Source: Hyposmocoma kahamanoa (lineage: Eukaryota; Arthropoda; Insecta; Lepidoptera; Cosmopterigidae). Taken from it: 64,000 nt of DNA. Below, piece after piece: positions 53,984 through 64,000 of this stretch. The stretch covers positions 885,868-949,867 of the forward strand of contig NW_020653900.1 of the NCBI RefSeq assembly GCF_003589595.1, given 5' to 3'. The notes below the pieces were generated by a model. That model ran no database searches and was not told the origin of the DNA. It saw only the letters and a program-made list of their open reading frames with translations. The position numbers and the translations under genes are program-made. The first letter of the stretch is position 1, and every line of letters starts with the position of its first letter.

Positions 53984-54606
53984 AATTATTAATACAAAGA
54001 TCGAACACTCAGAAAAAAATCCTTCGATCCGGTCGGATTTGAACCGACGTCTTCTTGCATACCGTGCCAGACGCTGTACCAACTAAGCCACGGAACGAAC
54101 CAACGGTCCTCACGAATTTTTCTTTTTCGCCATCTATTTTTTTTTTCTGAGTGAACACTGAGTGTTCGATCTTTGTATAAATAATTATAACAAACTAGTG
54201 GAGTAATTTCACAAAAAAAAAAAATTGAATATCAATTCAATAAAAATTTAATTAATACAGTGAATAGCGACATCTCTCGCCAGGACTGGTAACTGTAAAG
54301 GTACTAACTGCGTGACAAATCTTTCATAGAGTTCTCATAGATGGCGCTACGACTAAAAAGTCGTTGAAAAAGCCAAATACAAAGACACGACGCAAGCACA
54401 TAGAAAAATTCGTGAGGTCTGTTGGTTCGTTTCGTAGCTTAGTTGGTATAGCGTCTGACACGGTATGTAAGAAGACGTCGGTTCGAATCCGACCGGATCG
54501 AAGGAATTTTTTCTGAGTGTTCGTTCTTTGTATTAATAATTATAACAAAATAGTGGAGTAATTTCACAAAAAATAATTGAATATCAATTCAATAAAAATT
54601 TAATTA
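53984..54606. repeat. SINE-A inverted dimer with a 12-bp target duplication
   Basis: ATATATCTATAT occurs at 53972-53983 and 54607-54618; the right palindrome arm has it once (56447-56458, inverted), an empty site. The insert has an antisense head with sense tail (53984-54252), then a full sense copy (54256-54606): 5' body GGACTGGTAACTGTAAAGGT, box A GTAGCTTAGTTGGTATAGCG, box B GGTTCGAATCC, tail AATATCAATTCAATAAAAAT. Confidence 0.85.
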
Positions 54607-55539
54607 ATATATCTATATATTATTTCAGTTTTATTGTTAAGAAAAATCAAAATAGTTAATAAAAAACGACGTCAAAGTTTCGTGGAATTACATCTATTCA
54701 CCATTTTCAAATAAGTAATATTTATAAATTGTAAATGAAAAACAGTCGCAATGCAACTGACAGCTTTAAATCTCAAAGACCTGAGGGCAACAATGCGTGT
54801 CTTTGAATGTTACTAAAACAAATGGGCAAATCATTCGCCTAAGTCGAATTCAAGCACAATCATTCGACTAAAGTCGGTTAGAGTCGAATATCGGCCCTCC
54901 TGCCATTCGGTCGGGTGTAAGAATTTAATGATTTAGTCAGAACAACACTGAAGCATCACCATGTACATATCCAAATATCCCTGTCACACACATTTACTAT
55001 ATTCGCCATATCGTCGGGGATAGTGCTAATCCGAGTAAGTAGTATTGGTAAAAAGCGTGTATCTGCATTAAACTAAATTCCACAGGAGAGGGATTTAACG
55101 TTATTACTTTGTTATTTCAATGGGTACGACTTTCATTTTTGCACAGTAAATATTAATTTAAATAAAGTGTACCTCGATAGATCGGATTTAATTTTTTAAT
55201 TTTTTTATTTTATCCTTGCTACTTATTTATAACATAGGTTTTAGTTGCGAAACTAACTGTGAATCCTGTAAATCACGGTAATTTGGTTGCCACGACCTTG
55301 ACACGTATTTAATTTGGCCACTAACTTACCCAAATGGAAAACACATAGTCAAATGCTAGTTATGCGTAATTGCATTATCAACGACGATATGTCAGAGAGG
55401 GCAATCTATGGATTAGTAATGAATTATCTTTCATATCATTCGAATACGAAAATTAGAAGGTTACTAATTTGTCTTTCGAATGACAGGATTAGTAATTACT
55501 AACTAGTCGATTATCGAAATCATTCGCAATCGTGCATCG

Positions 55540-55740
55540 CTACTGCTCTCGTCACGGAAAGACATAAAATCGAGCCCCATGTTCCTGTATTCTCACTTGT
55601 GCACTTCATTATGGGAATGCTGTAATGCTCACAACACTCCTTGGCGGCAGAAATACGAACGGTAACAGTACTTCCCTGGGCGAACTCTTTCACAAGAGCT
55701 CTTATCTTACTAAATGACGACAGTAAATCGGATTCAAGGT
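55540..55740 (+). repeat. Repeat C, 3' part, sense
   Basis: GTTCCTGTATTCTCACTTGT, CTTGGCGGCAGAAATACGAA and CTTCCCTGGGCGAACTCTTT. It lies in the spacer of the palindrome. Confidence 0.7.
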
Positions 55741-55800
55741 AAGGGAAGACCATTTATAAGCATGTTTGAGGCTTTGCTTGAAGTGTGAAACCGTGTTTTG

Positions 55801-55898
55801 NNNNNNNNNNNNNNNNNNNNNNNNNNNNNNNNNNNNNNNNNNNNNNNNNNNNNNNNNNNNNNNNNNNNNNNNNNNNNNNNNNNNNNNNNNNNNNNNNN
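55801..55898. other. Assembly gap (98 N)
   Basis: Run of N. The translated frame spanning it is meaningless. Confidence 1.
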
Positions 55899-56770
55899 TT
55901 TATTTAAATTAATATTTACTGTGCAAAAATGAAAGTCGTACCCATTGAAATAACATAGTATTAACGTTAAATCCCTCTCCTGTGGAATTTGGTTTAATGC
56001 AGATACGCGCTTTTTACCAATACTACTTACTCGGATTTGCACTATCCCCGACGATATGGCGAATAGAGTAAATGTGTGTGACAGGGATATTTGGATATGT
56101 ACATGGTGATGCTTCAGTGTTGTTCTGACTAAATCATTAAATTCTTACACCCGACCGAATGGCAGGAGGGCCGATATTCGACTCTAACCGACTTGAGTCG
56201 AATGATTGTGCTTGAATTCGACTTAGGCGAATGAATTGCCAATTTGTTTTAGTAACATTCAAAGTCACGCATTGTTGCCCTCAGGTCTTTCAGATTTAAA
56301 GCTGTCAGTTGCATTGCGACTGTTTTTCATTTACAATTTATAAATATTACTTATTTGAAAATGGTGAATAGATGTAATTTCACGAACTTTTGAGGTCGTT
56401 TTTTATTAACTATTTTGATTTTTCTTAACAATAAAACTGAAATAATATATAGATATATGTTAATAATTTTATTTTTATAAAATGGTACACCAACACCAAG
56501 ACATAAGTATACAACAATTCATATCACAACACATTACAAACAGTGGTATTAATATAAATAAGCTCGCCAATTACTGCCATACACAACATTTGCCAAGAAC
56601 TATGTATCTAAATCCTTTAATAAGTCTAACTGGGAGATATTATGACAAGGAGGGCAGCGTAGGTTGCCCAAAAGCACTCGTAAGTCTTTATTTTTATTTA
56701 TTTCTTCATTTATTGCATGTCACACACATTGCTAATTATGTACTAATGTTCACACTTCATTTTAAATATG

Positions 56771-57384
56771 AACTATCTTATGCTATAGTTTTTAATAAGA
56801 TAGAACGACTTTAAACACAAAATATTCATTAAAAATTGAAGAGCAAACTAACGAGGTGTTGTCTTGACGAGTCTCATGCGCGCAATTTTAATGATAGGGT
56901 CCTCTGAATTCTTTCTTTCTCTTTATCTTTTTTTCTTTATCTTTCTACGTCTTGAAATCTAGGTAAAAAGAAAATACTTTTTCATGAATTTTTAAAAACA
57001 ATGTTGCGTTACGTTTGAAGTGATATGGGTGAGGCCAGACGAGCGTAAGCGTTTTTTTGAGTCGTTCGACTGAAATTCGGTTAGCTCGCTAGATGAACGT
57101 GTTTTATTCAGTTGCCTTAAAGTATATATTTGTGTCACATAATTTAAATTAATCACATAAAGTGTGGGCAGTTTCATAATATCCAGATCAATTTGTACAA
57201 TACCTAGGTAGGTACTGCCACTTGCCAACAATGTTTTCCCAATAAACCTTTCTTCCCTTCACACAGTGTAACTGAATTTCTCGACCGGACCTCGATTTTG
57301 AGAACCGTCACGTAACTCATTTTGCGTCGTCGTACACGACGAAACACAAATCCGCCTTTTATATATAAAACCGAATGCAGTGTA
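56771..57384. other. No gene recognised
   Basis: Includes a CTTTCTTTCTCTTTATC pyrimidine run at 56912-56946. No supported feature. Confidence 0.4.
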
Positions 57385-57795
57385 AAAACACAACAACGCG
57401 TTTAGGATGTTGCTGGGGTTGCCGCGATACTGCAGTGCATCAGGTATGTTCGCGGCTGCTCATACGGATGGCTTCCATGCCATTCTCAGGAAGAGAGCTG
57501 CCTCGATGCTAAGCCGTGTCCGTGGCAGCACCAATGACATTCTTCGCTGTGTGGCTGCGCGGGTTGATTGCCCAATCATTTGTCATTTGATTGGCCTACA
57601 TATGACTATGTGAATTGTTTAGTTAGTTTTATGAATACTAATAGAGCTAACTAAATAATTTACATACGTATATCTTGTTATTTTTTACTTATTTTTATTG
57701 TATATTCTTGACGAAACTGAATTATAATTTGTTAACTTAGAACTATGGACTCCATTGTAGTCTGAAATAAATGATTTTGAATTTGAATTTGAAAA
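57385..57795 (+). mobile_element. 5'-truncated LINE 3' end
   Basis: A coding end (57407-57613), then about 150 bp of 3' UTR, AAATAAATG near 57766 and a short tandem tail of TTTGAATTTGAATTTGAA. The tail unit differs from the (TTTGAC)n family. Confidence 0.8.
57395..57613 (+). pseudogene. C-terminus of a LINE reverse transcriptase
   Basis: About 70 residues: LLGLPRYCSASGMFAAAHTD, GFHAILRKRAASMLSRVRGS and TNDILRCVAARVDCPI to a stop at 57613. LxLPRxCSASxMFxxxxVxxFxxxxRKR is the typical last block of some Jockey/R1-type LINEs. The N-terminal Met is not a true start. Confidence 0.75.
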
Positions 57796-58167
57796 ACAAC
57801 TCAAAAAACGATCTCATCCTGTTTCCGACTAAATGCATTTACGCATTGCATCCGATTCGTAATCATTCTAGAAATATCTATACAAATCTAGAAAACTAGA
57901 CCATATTCGTATCCGAGAACATAGGAATTTCGATTGTACACCTAGAGATGAAATGATCCTGTTGACATTTCGGACCGTCATTTCTCGGATTCGGATCAGG
58001 ACCCCGATTCAGAACTCTTCGATATCTAAACCGAATCGTTCGATTGAATATCGTTCTCGAATCGAAAGGCGTTGCCCGAGCTATTCAGAACATTCCAGTT
58101 AAAAAGTTCAATTCCGATTCGGATACGATATCGTTATCCAACAACGTTTATGGAGTTAGTTGGTCAA

Positions 58168-58376
58168 TATAATAATAACGCACACAGTCAACATAGCCCC
58201 GCATTAGGGAAACCCTGTGTCGCAGGTGCCATGGATACACACATAGACAATTACAAATTACACCCAAACTCACGAGAGAAATAAATGTAGGCTATACAAA
58301 TATTTCTCCCGGCCCGGGAATCGAACCTGGGCCCTCTGTGTGGCAGCCCGGCCACCGCTCGGCCACGGAGGCAGTT
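58168..58376 (-). repeat. SINE-B copy, antisense
   Basis: CATAGCCCCGCATTAGGGAA, GGGAATCGAACCTGGGCCCT (box B) and CCGCTCGGCCACGGAGGCAG (box A). Confidence 0.88.
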
Positions 58377-58777
58377 ATAAGAAATATAAAAGACATGGAT
58401 TATAAGAAAAATTAAATACTTTTATATACATTTTTAAGACATTAAAGACCTAAAATTTAAGAGTGCATTAGTCTCGCATTAAAATAAATTAATAAAATTG
58501 AACAAAATTCTGATTCTATTTAAAATAATAAAATATTTGTATATATTACATTCTTGCTTTGTAAACAATAGGACGTTCGGTGTCTTTCATTCGATAACAG
58601 TGTTCTGTGACCTTTTTTGTTTATTCCAAAAATTAAGAACCAGTTACGCGGTCAACGATTTTCGTCACTTGAAGAGGCTGTCGAAGAGTATTAAAAATAT
58701 ATTTCAGAGATTGTCACGGAGGAGTGGCATTAATATTTTCAAAATTGGTTCATTCGTATGAAAAAGTGCATTAACAC

Positions 58778-59063
58778 CATTGACTTACATTTATATGGAC
58801 GTCGGGTCCGCGCTAAAAAGTGTCCGAACTTATAGGGCGTTAAAATCGTATACAGAGCGTCATTCACGCTCTAGTCTTCGTTTGTTCGACTGACAGCGAA
58901 GCAAGCAGAATTAGACACTACTGCGATGACATTACAATTTAAATTGAACGTTTTAGCTTTTTCATATTCCTTTACATGTCACTACGTTTAAATAGGTTGA
59001 CTTGGGACATTTTTTTCGTTGTTTTTGTATTAGACCCATCGTCCATTTATTTGTAAGTCAATG
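58778..59063 (-). mobile_element. MITE-D copy 3 (hAT-like), inverted
   Basis: Perfect 8-bp duplication ATTAACAC at 58770-58777 and 59064-59071. Orientation opposite to copies 1 and 2. Confidence 0.92.
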
Positions 59064-59454
59064 ATTAACACAATAAAATTCATTTCTGACCATTTATAGT
59101 ATTTTTTTCTCATTCATTCCGGAAACTTATAGCGCGCCTCACGTATACGTAATTTAATTCATGTAGTATTATTTTTATAACGTTCCTATAAAAAAATGTA
59201 TTTTTGATGTATAATTTATACCAAGGGTACGATAGAACATGGTTCAACGTTAACGCGCTTTCCAGATTTCAAAGTAGGATTTTTCGTTTGTACGTAAGGT
59301 TTTACGTAACGATGATAAATTAATTCCGTGCGCCTCGAAGCCTCCAAATGCCTAATGGTTTGCTCGTAATTTTTCCACAGCGTGTCGTTTCACTAGCTTT
59401 TTTTTATACCGTAGGTCTATGTGCCTATAAAAAGAGTTCTAGGAAGTAGTCTTT

Positions 59455-59931
59455 AGAAATAATAATCTCAGTAAAGAGTACTAAAAAAACCAACCTCAAA
59501 AGTACGTGGAATTACATATAATTACCAAGTTTTATTGAAATCGGTTACCGGAAAGTGCACAAACCCGGATTCATCCCCTAGTTCGCCACTATACGGGACT
59601 TGACGCAGGAGATAATAAAAATCGGTTCTCACTACTCAAAGTATATTGAGAGAGAAAAACGCCTTGAATAGGAGAATAGCGAAATCAACAATTAATACAA
59701 TTGCTGCTTATAATAAAATTTAGGCGCTATTTATAAAAATGAATCTTCACGCGTGAACAGCCACCCTTAGAGGTGGATGATTTTCTTCAAAATTAAATGG
59801 GACCACTATGGCGGTATCCTCTTTCCAAGAAAAAAAGAATCATGAAAATCATATAAATCATACATACAAAAAAAAGAACATACAGTCGAATTGAGAACCT
59901 CCTCCTGTTTTGAATTCGGTTAAAAATAAAT
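59455..59931 (+). repeat. Repeat F copy 3
   Basis: AACCAACCTCAAAAGTACGT, GTTCGCCACTATACGGGACT, GGCGCTATTTATAAAAATGA and the GAATTCGGTTAAAAA end. It includes the segment with GGTTACCGGAAAGTGCACAA that copy 1 lacks. Confidence 0.85.
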
Positions 59932-59984
59932 AAAACCACCATCAACACGGTCCAGTTAATAACATGACACGTCTTATAATTTTT

Positions 59985-60010
59985 TTTATAATATTAAGTG
60001 AAGGGATGAA
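59985..60010 (+). repeat. Repeat C, first bases only
   Basis: TATAATATTAAGTGAAGGGA followed by TGAACTAAG. Truncated. Confidence 0.45.
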
Positions 60011-60569
60011 CTAAGATTAATAAAAACATTTATTGCCTCAATAACTATACAAAAAAACATAATGTCCAAAAATCTTATATAGAGGTCTGACGCAAAAGGC
60101 AATGGCTCTGCTTTTTATTGGTTCAGCTTCGTCAGCCTAGCTCAACACTGGTTTTCAGCCATTCCCCGTTTCCCTGAGGTCTAGCCGGAGGTATAGCAAT
60201 TAAAAGAAAATCTTATATACAATACTAAACAATATGAAATAAAAAAAAGGATATATTAATGACATGTGTACGTGTGTATGTGTTTATGTCTCAGTGTGTG
60301 TATGTGTGTGAGATGTGTTGTATGAGTGCGTGTGGATGCATTTATCTGTTATGAGAAGCTGTGAGTGAAAGTGAATGAGTATGTCTATTTTAGGTTTAGA
60401 AAATTTTTATGCAACAATTTGTTTTTTTTTATAAAAGCTATTTTATATTTAATTCTGAAATGTTGTTATTATTACGATTAGTATAGTAATTGTATAGGCT
60501 GACGAATTATATCTTCTAATTTAGAAGTCTACGTCTCAATTCGCCATTATGCGCACCCACAGCCAATAA
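60011..60569. other. No gene recognised
   Basis: A GT-rich run near 60266-60320; no supported gene. Confidence 0.4.
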
Positions 60570-61181
60570 ATAAAGTAGAAGTGCTTAGTTTGCATGGCAC
60601 GTGTGTCAGCAGTACGGGAAGATTCACATATCTAAGTTCAGTCCGCCATTTTAGCTTTGTTCGCTATAGTCGTGTCAATTATCTCGCGCAGAACCTCGAA
60701 AATCGAAGAAAGACGCCTAATTTTGCTACTTTGGGGTGCAAAAGTCATAGTTGCACTTGTAATATTATCTATGACAGTGTTTATATCATCGCTAAGTCTT
60801 ATTTAATTAGATTTTATAAATTTTCTGTTCATTGTAACATTTTTTTGTTACAATAAACCAACGTAAATCTTATCCCACTGCAATATGGTCGCTACTTTTT
60901 TGAAGAACTATAGAAATATCTCGAGTTCGTCGTCGTTCAGCTAGTGATCGCTAGATGGCAGCACATTGATTGAAATTTCAATATAAAATCAGAACATCGT
61001 AACTTGCAATGATAGGTCCCTATTGAACTTTTAGTGACATGCTAATAAGGTAAAGTTTAAATTATACTAACAGTCGATAATTTGTTACTTCTTGTTTGTT
61101 ACTTAGAAGTTTCTAATTTAAAAAGAAATAAAAAAAAGTTCAATCAACATCAAGATTTCATAGTGTTTCAAAAGACTTAAG
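60570..61181 (+). mobile_element. Family T copy 3: deleted THAP-domain transposon
   Basis: CCAATAAATAAAGTAGAAGT, AGTCCGCCATTTTAGCTTTG, then the old THAP start region (PNFATLGCKSHSCTC near 60712-60756, first Cys lost), then GCTAGATGGCAGCACATTGA and CAAGATTTCATAGTGTTTCA. No insertion inside. Confidence 0.6.
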
Positions 61182-61192
61182 GAACTTTAATT

Positions 61193-61492
61193 GTTATAAT
61201 TATTAATACAAAGATCGAACACTCACAAAAAATTCCTTTGATCCGGTCGGATTCGAACCGACGTCTTCTTGCATACCGTGCCAGACGTTATACCAACTAA
61301 GCCACGGAACGAACCAAAGGACCTCACGAATTTTTCTATGTGCTTGCGTCGTGTCTTTGTACTTGGTCTTTCAACGACTTTTTAGTCGTGAGTGTTTTTT
61401 CTGAGTGTTCGATCTTTGTATTAATAATTATAACAAACTAGTGTAGTAATTTCACAAAAAATAATTGAATATCAATTCAATAAAAATTTAAT
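61193..61492 (-). repeat. SINE-A copy with inverted head and sense tail
   Basis: 11-bp duplication GAACTTTAATT at 61182-61192 and 61493-61503. Antisense head (CGGTCGGATTCGAACCGACG), then GAGTGTTTTTTCTGAGTGTT, TAACAAACTAGTGTAGTAAT and the AT-rich tail in sense. Confidence 0.85.
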
Positions 61493-61503
61493 GAACTTTA
61501 ATT

Positions 61504-62465
61504 TTTTTTTTCTTCCATGTTACCTCGCTGACCCTGCTACACAGGTAAATAATATAATATTAAATATAAAAAAGCACACGAATTTCTAATGTGAAAATCA
61601 TAAATCCCTAACGGAAAGGTGGGATAATACGCGGCTCAAATTTTAAGTGAAATGGGGTAACAAATATGAAAAATGGATTCGTTGCGTCGAACCGCCGCCT
61701 GTCATATTTATAACTCAATGCCTATTTTTTAAACCGATGCCAAAAAACTGGAGTAAACAAATAGTAAATAAGTTATAAGTTAAGTGCTGCAAAGACGTAG
61801 GTTCAGAATCCTTGTATAATAGCATATTTAAAATTTCCGAAATCTTAATTTATTATTAATAAACAACCATAGATAGGTCATGGATGTATAGATGAAAATA
61901 ACATCGCTTTTGGACTACCATTTTTCATATACGATTTTGCGATGCTGTTCGGATGAATGTTGTTGGAGACAATGGTGAGATATCAAGTCGAGGTCTTCGA
62001 AATATACGTGAATGTGTTGCTTGTTCGATTTATTGAGTGATTGCTTTAGAATTTTAACCAAACACTCTCGTTTGCTGTTTGTTCGGACTGGATTGGAACA
62101 GATTTTACATCCTTTCTAGAATTGGTTACCTACGAGACAGGCTTTGCCTATTGTAGGAGCCAGTGTAACCGGTTTAGATAAAGTTTAAAAGTACATGTCT
62201 TAAATATACGTATTCCATAAGGTGTAATATGTTCCTGTTCCTGTTATCGGTAACTGAACTGTATTATTTTTATGTACAAGTAAATTACTTACTTACTTAA
62301 ATGTAATTCGAGAAGTCGATTGATCTCATTAAAGCTGTGAATTCCACAAAATAATAAAATAAGTTAGTTAAATAAATAATATTGAGTCTTTGTTAGCGTT
62401 GTATATCTGTATGGACACAGAAAAACATTGAGAACACTATTTTTTCGTATTTAAATAGGTACCTA
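61504..62465. other. No gene recognised
   Basis: About 960 bp without a supported feature. Confidence 0.4.
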
Positions 62466-62469
62466 ATTA

Positions 62470-62640
62470 CGTTTTTTTTATAATATCAAGTGATGAGATG
62501 AACAAGTCGTTCGCCTGATGGTAAGCTACACTCCTATCCATAACCGTAACCACTCAGAGCTTTAAATCGCAAAGATCTGAGGGGCATTACCAAGTTGATA
62601 AGTCCCATGTGACTGTAATTTCACCAGCTAGTAATCTGTC
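62470..62640 (+). repeat. Repeat C, 5' half, sense
   Basis: TATAATATCAAGTGATGAGA, GATGGTAAGCTACACTCCTA, AAATCGCAAAGATCTGAGGG and GTGACTGTAATTTCACCAGC. Confidence 0.85.
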
Positions 62641-62746
62641 AAAACGGCCATTATAGTGTGCCGGCACTGTAGTAGAACAAGCTGGAACTGATTCTAAAAA
62701 ATAAGAAACAATAAAAGGAGCTAACAAACAACTTTAGAAAAATCGC

Positions 62747-62786
62747 CATCGAATATACAACCAGGTTTCTGGTTATATACTCGATG
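62747..62786. repeat. MITE-M ends fused into a 40-bp palindrome
   Basis: CATCGAATATACAACCAG directly abuts TTTCTGGTTATATACTCGATG (one G between); these are the two termini of MITE-M with the whole body deleted. Confidence 0.8.
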
Positions 62787-62796
62787 CACTTCGCAT

Positions 62797-62920
62797 AATA
62801 ACGCTGTATGTACAAGTATTAGGTCTACATTCTAGGTTAAGATTGCAAATGGTATCTCAAACATGTTCCACTGAATGTAAACTGTTTCGTACATCCAATA
62901 AAATGAAATAAAAAAAACTG
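62797..62920 (+). repeat. LINE 3' UTR fragment, same family as 22708-23208
   Basis: AATAACGCTGTATGTACAAG, GGTCTACATTCTAGGTTAAG, CACTGAATGTAAACTGTTTC and TACATCCAATAAAATGAAAT. It ends at the same poly(A) site. Confidence 0.82.
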
Positions 62921-63379
62921 TAAATTAAGATAATATTAACCATACTAACACGTAGAAACAGCTGTAAGTAAATAAGTAAAATAATATATAAAGCTATACA
63001 TAAAAATAAACAAACCACTTTCTAAAGAAATAATTAAACTGGGTCATTTTGAAAGTCATAGCAGTGGAAAGGCGCTAAGGTCAACACAAATGCTGGAATT
63101 GCTCACAAAGCACAGTAGGCCCAAACTGATAATTCTTCTCATAGAAACAATTTGTAATATACCTCGCCGATTTTCTGACAACAATTATGCCGTGTCATTG
63201 CTTGAAAAGTTTATTGTTTCAAAGAAAACTTTCTTTTTTGTCTGGAGAAAAATACATTACACTTTTTGTATCTCAAAATATAGAAAAGTGTGTGGCTTGG
63301 TTACAATGTACTTTCAAATAATTCTTTACTGAGAAAAAATGCGTCTACAGAGTTACGATAAGGAAGTACCAGTACAGTT

Positions 63380-63770
63380 CCGTGTGAAAAGAAAAGTCCC
63401 ATGTGACTGTAATTGACTGCCTCCGTGGCCGAACAGTTAACATACTGCGCTACCACGCAGAGGTTCTGGGTAGCTGGATTCGATTCTTGGGCCGGGAGGA
63501 ATATTTGTATGGCCTACATTTATTTCTCTCGTGACTTTGGGTGTAATTTGTGGTGGTCTATGTATGTGTCCATTGCAACCACGATACAGGGTTTCCCTAG
63601 TGCGGGGCTATGAGTTTGAGCGTTATTTATTTATTTAATTTCACCAACACCTTTACCCGTCCAAACCGGAAAGCAATAATACTTACATTACCGCCCGGTG
63701 GCAGAAATAGGTAAGGTGGCAGTACTTTCCTGGTTGTATTCTATTACTAGTAGCTTTCACGTGATGCTGG
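63380..63770 (+). repeat. Repeat C, sense, split by SINE-B
   Basis: GTCCCATGTGACTGTAATT, SINE-B, then TTTCACCAACACCTTTACCC, GGTGGCAGAAATAGGTAAGG and TGGCAGTACTTTCCTGG. Confidence 0.88.
63416..63635 (+). repeat. SINE-B copy
   Basis: 5-bp duplication TAATT at 63411-63415 and 63636-63640. Box A GTGGCCGAACAGTTAAC; box B is mutated (GGATTCGATTCTTGG) after a small insertion. 220 bp, ending GGGCTATGAGTTTGAGCGTT. Confidence 0.88.
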
Positions 63771-64000
63771 TCACAATTACTGATACTGATTACACTATTG
63801 TCCTATGATTTTATCACTTGTTCTATAGGATACCTGACGATGTTTATGACATTCGCATCATAACAGGAAGGACAATCCACAAAGGGACCCAGGAATTGCT
63901 ATTATTTTCTTCCTATTTTCATAAATACGCAATAAAAGTGTTGATTACAATTATAATTGGATAGAGTATAATAAGAATAATAATAAATAATAGTAAATAA

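Larger units (their letters stand above)
53642..56770. repeat. Large imperfect palindrome around an assembly gap
   Basis: Left arm 53642-55168, right arm 55899-56770, inverted. Matching phrases run throughout, for example CACATTTACTATATTCGCCA (left, near 54988) and its complement near 56056. The left arm is longer because it carries the 623-bp SINE-A insertion. The right arm begins at the last N of the gap (55801-55898). Arms differ by scattered substitutions and by a 15-bp indel near 53797. Outside 53642 and 56770 the similarity stops. Confidence 0.85.

Noticed and set aside
56482..56814. 110-residue frame in the right palindrome arm, with a possible splice donor
   Set aside because: The left arm has a frame-breaking indel in the same stretch, and the peptide resembles nothing I know.

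Overview
The window looks like nuclear DNA of a moth or butterfly. It is AT-rich and intron-bearing, and almost all of it is interspersed repeat: several tRNA-headed SINEs (one with the central domain common in Lepidoptera), APE-type LINE fragments, piggyBac, hAT, PIF/Harbinger and Tc1/mariner remnants, and microsatellites. Two runs of N (28549-28558 and 55801-55898) mark assembly gaps. There is no sign of bacterial operons, CRISPR arrays or genuine tRNA/rRNA genes.

Only one host gene can be supported. It encodes a 169-residue four-transmembrane protein in four exons on the + strand (5144-5236, 9744-9917, 11510-11672, 13182-13261), with consensus GT/AG junctions, an unbroken frame and a poly(A) signal at 13347. 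Its introns hold a hAT MITE, a decayed LINE and several SINEs. One SINE head lies about 50 bp upstream of the exon 2 acceptor.

I use these names for recurring families. SINE-A: tRNA-headed, with an AT-rich tail, often internally inverted. SINE-B: about 215 bp, with a tRNA-Gly-like head. Repeat C: 300-340 bp, the commonest family here. MITE-M: about 490 bp, hAT-like, ends CATCGAG. MITE-D: 286-287 bp, hAT-like, ends CATTGACTTAC. Family T: deleted copies of a THAP-domain transposon. Repeat F: about 440 bp, ending in a conserved GAAGTCGGTTAAAAA-like tail.

Layout: 0-5 kb, a mariner-type element and a LINE split by another element; 5-13.4 kb, the host gene; 13.4-26 kb, MITE-M copies (one holding a solo LTR), a piggyBac-like element holding MITE-D, family T, a Harbinger MITE and repeat C; 25.7-30 kb, two LINE reverse transcriptase fragments in opposite orientation, then microsatellites; 30-44 kb, repeats C and F, an ORF1-only poly(A) retrocopy and family T with two nested insertions; 44-46.5 kb, a stack of at least five nested insertions; 47.6-48.2 kb, a GC-rich inverted repeat; 53.6-56.8 kb, a large imperfect palindrome flanking an assembly gap; 57-64 kb, more of the same families.

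Apart from the host gene there is no gene network. The interest lies in transposon architecture: insertion order can be read from target-site duplications, and several non-autonomous families are defined here by intact ends. All comparisons were made by eye, without alignment tools or database searches.
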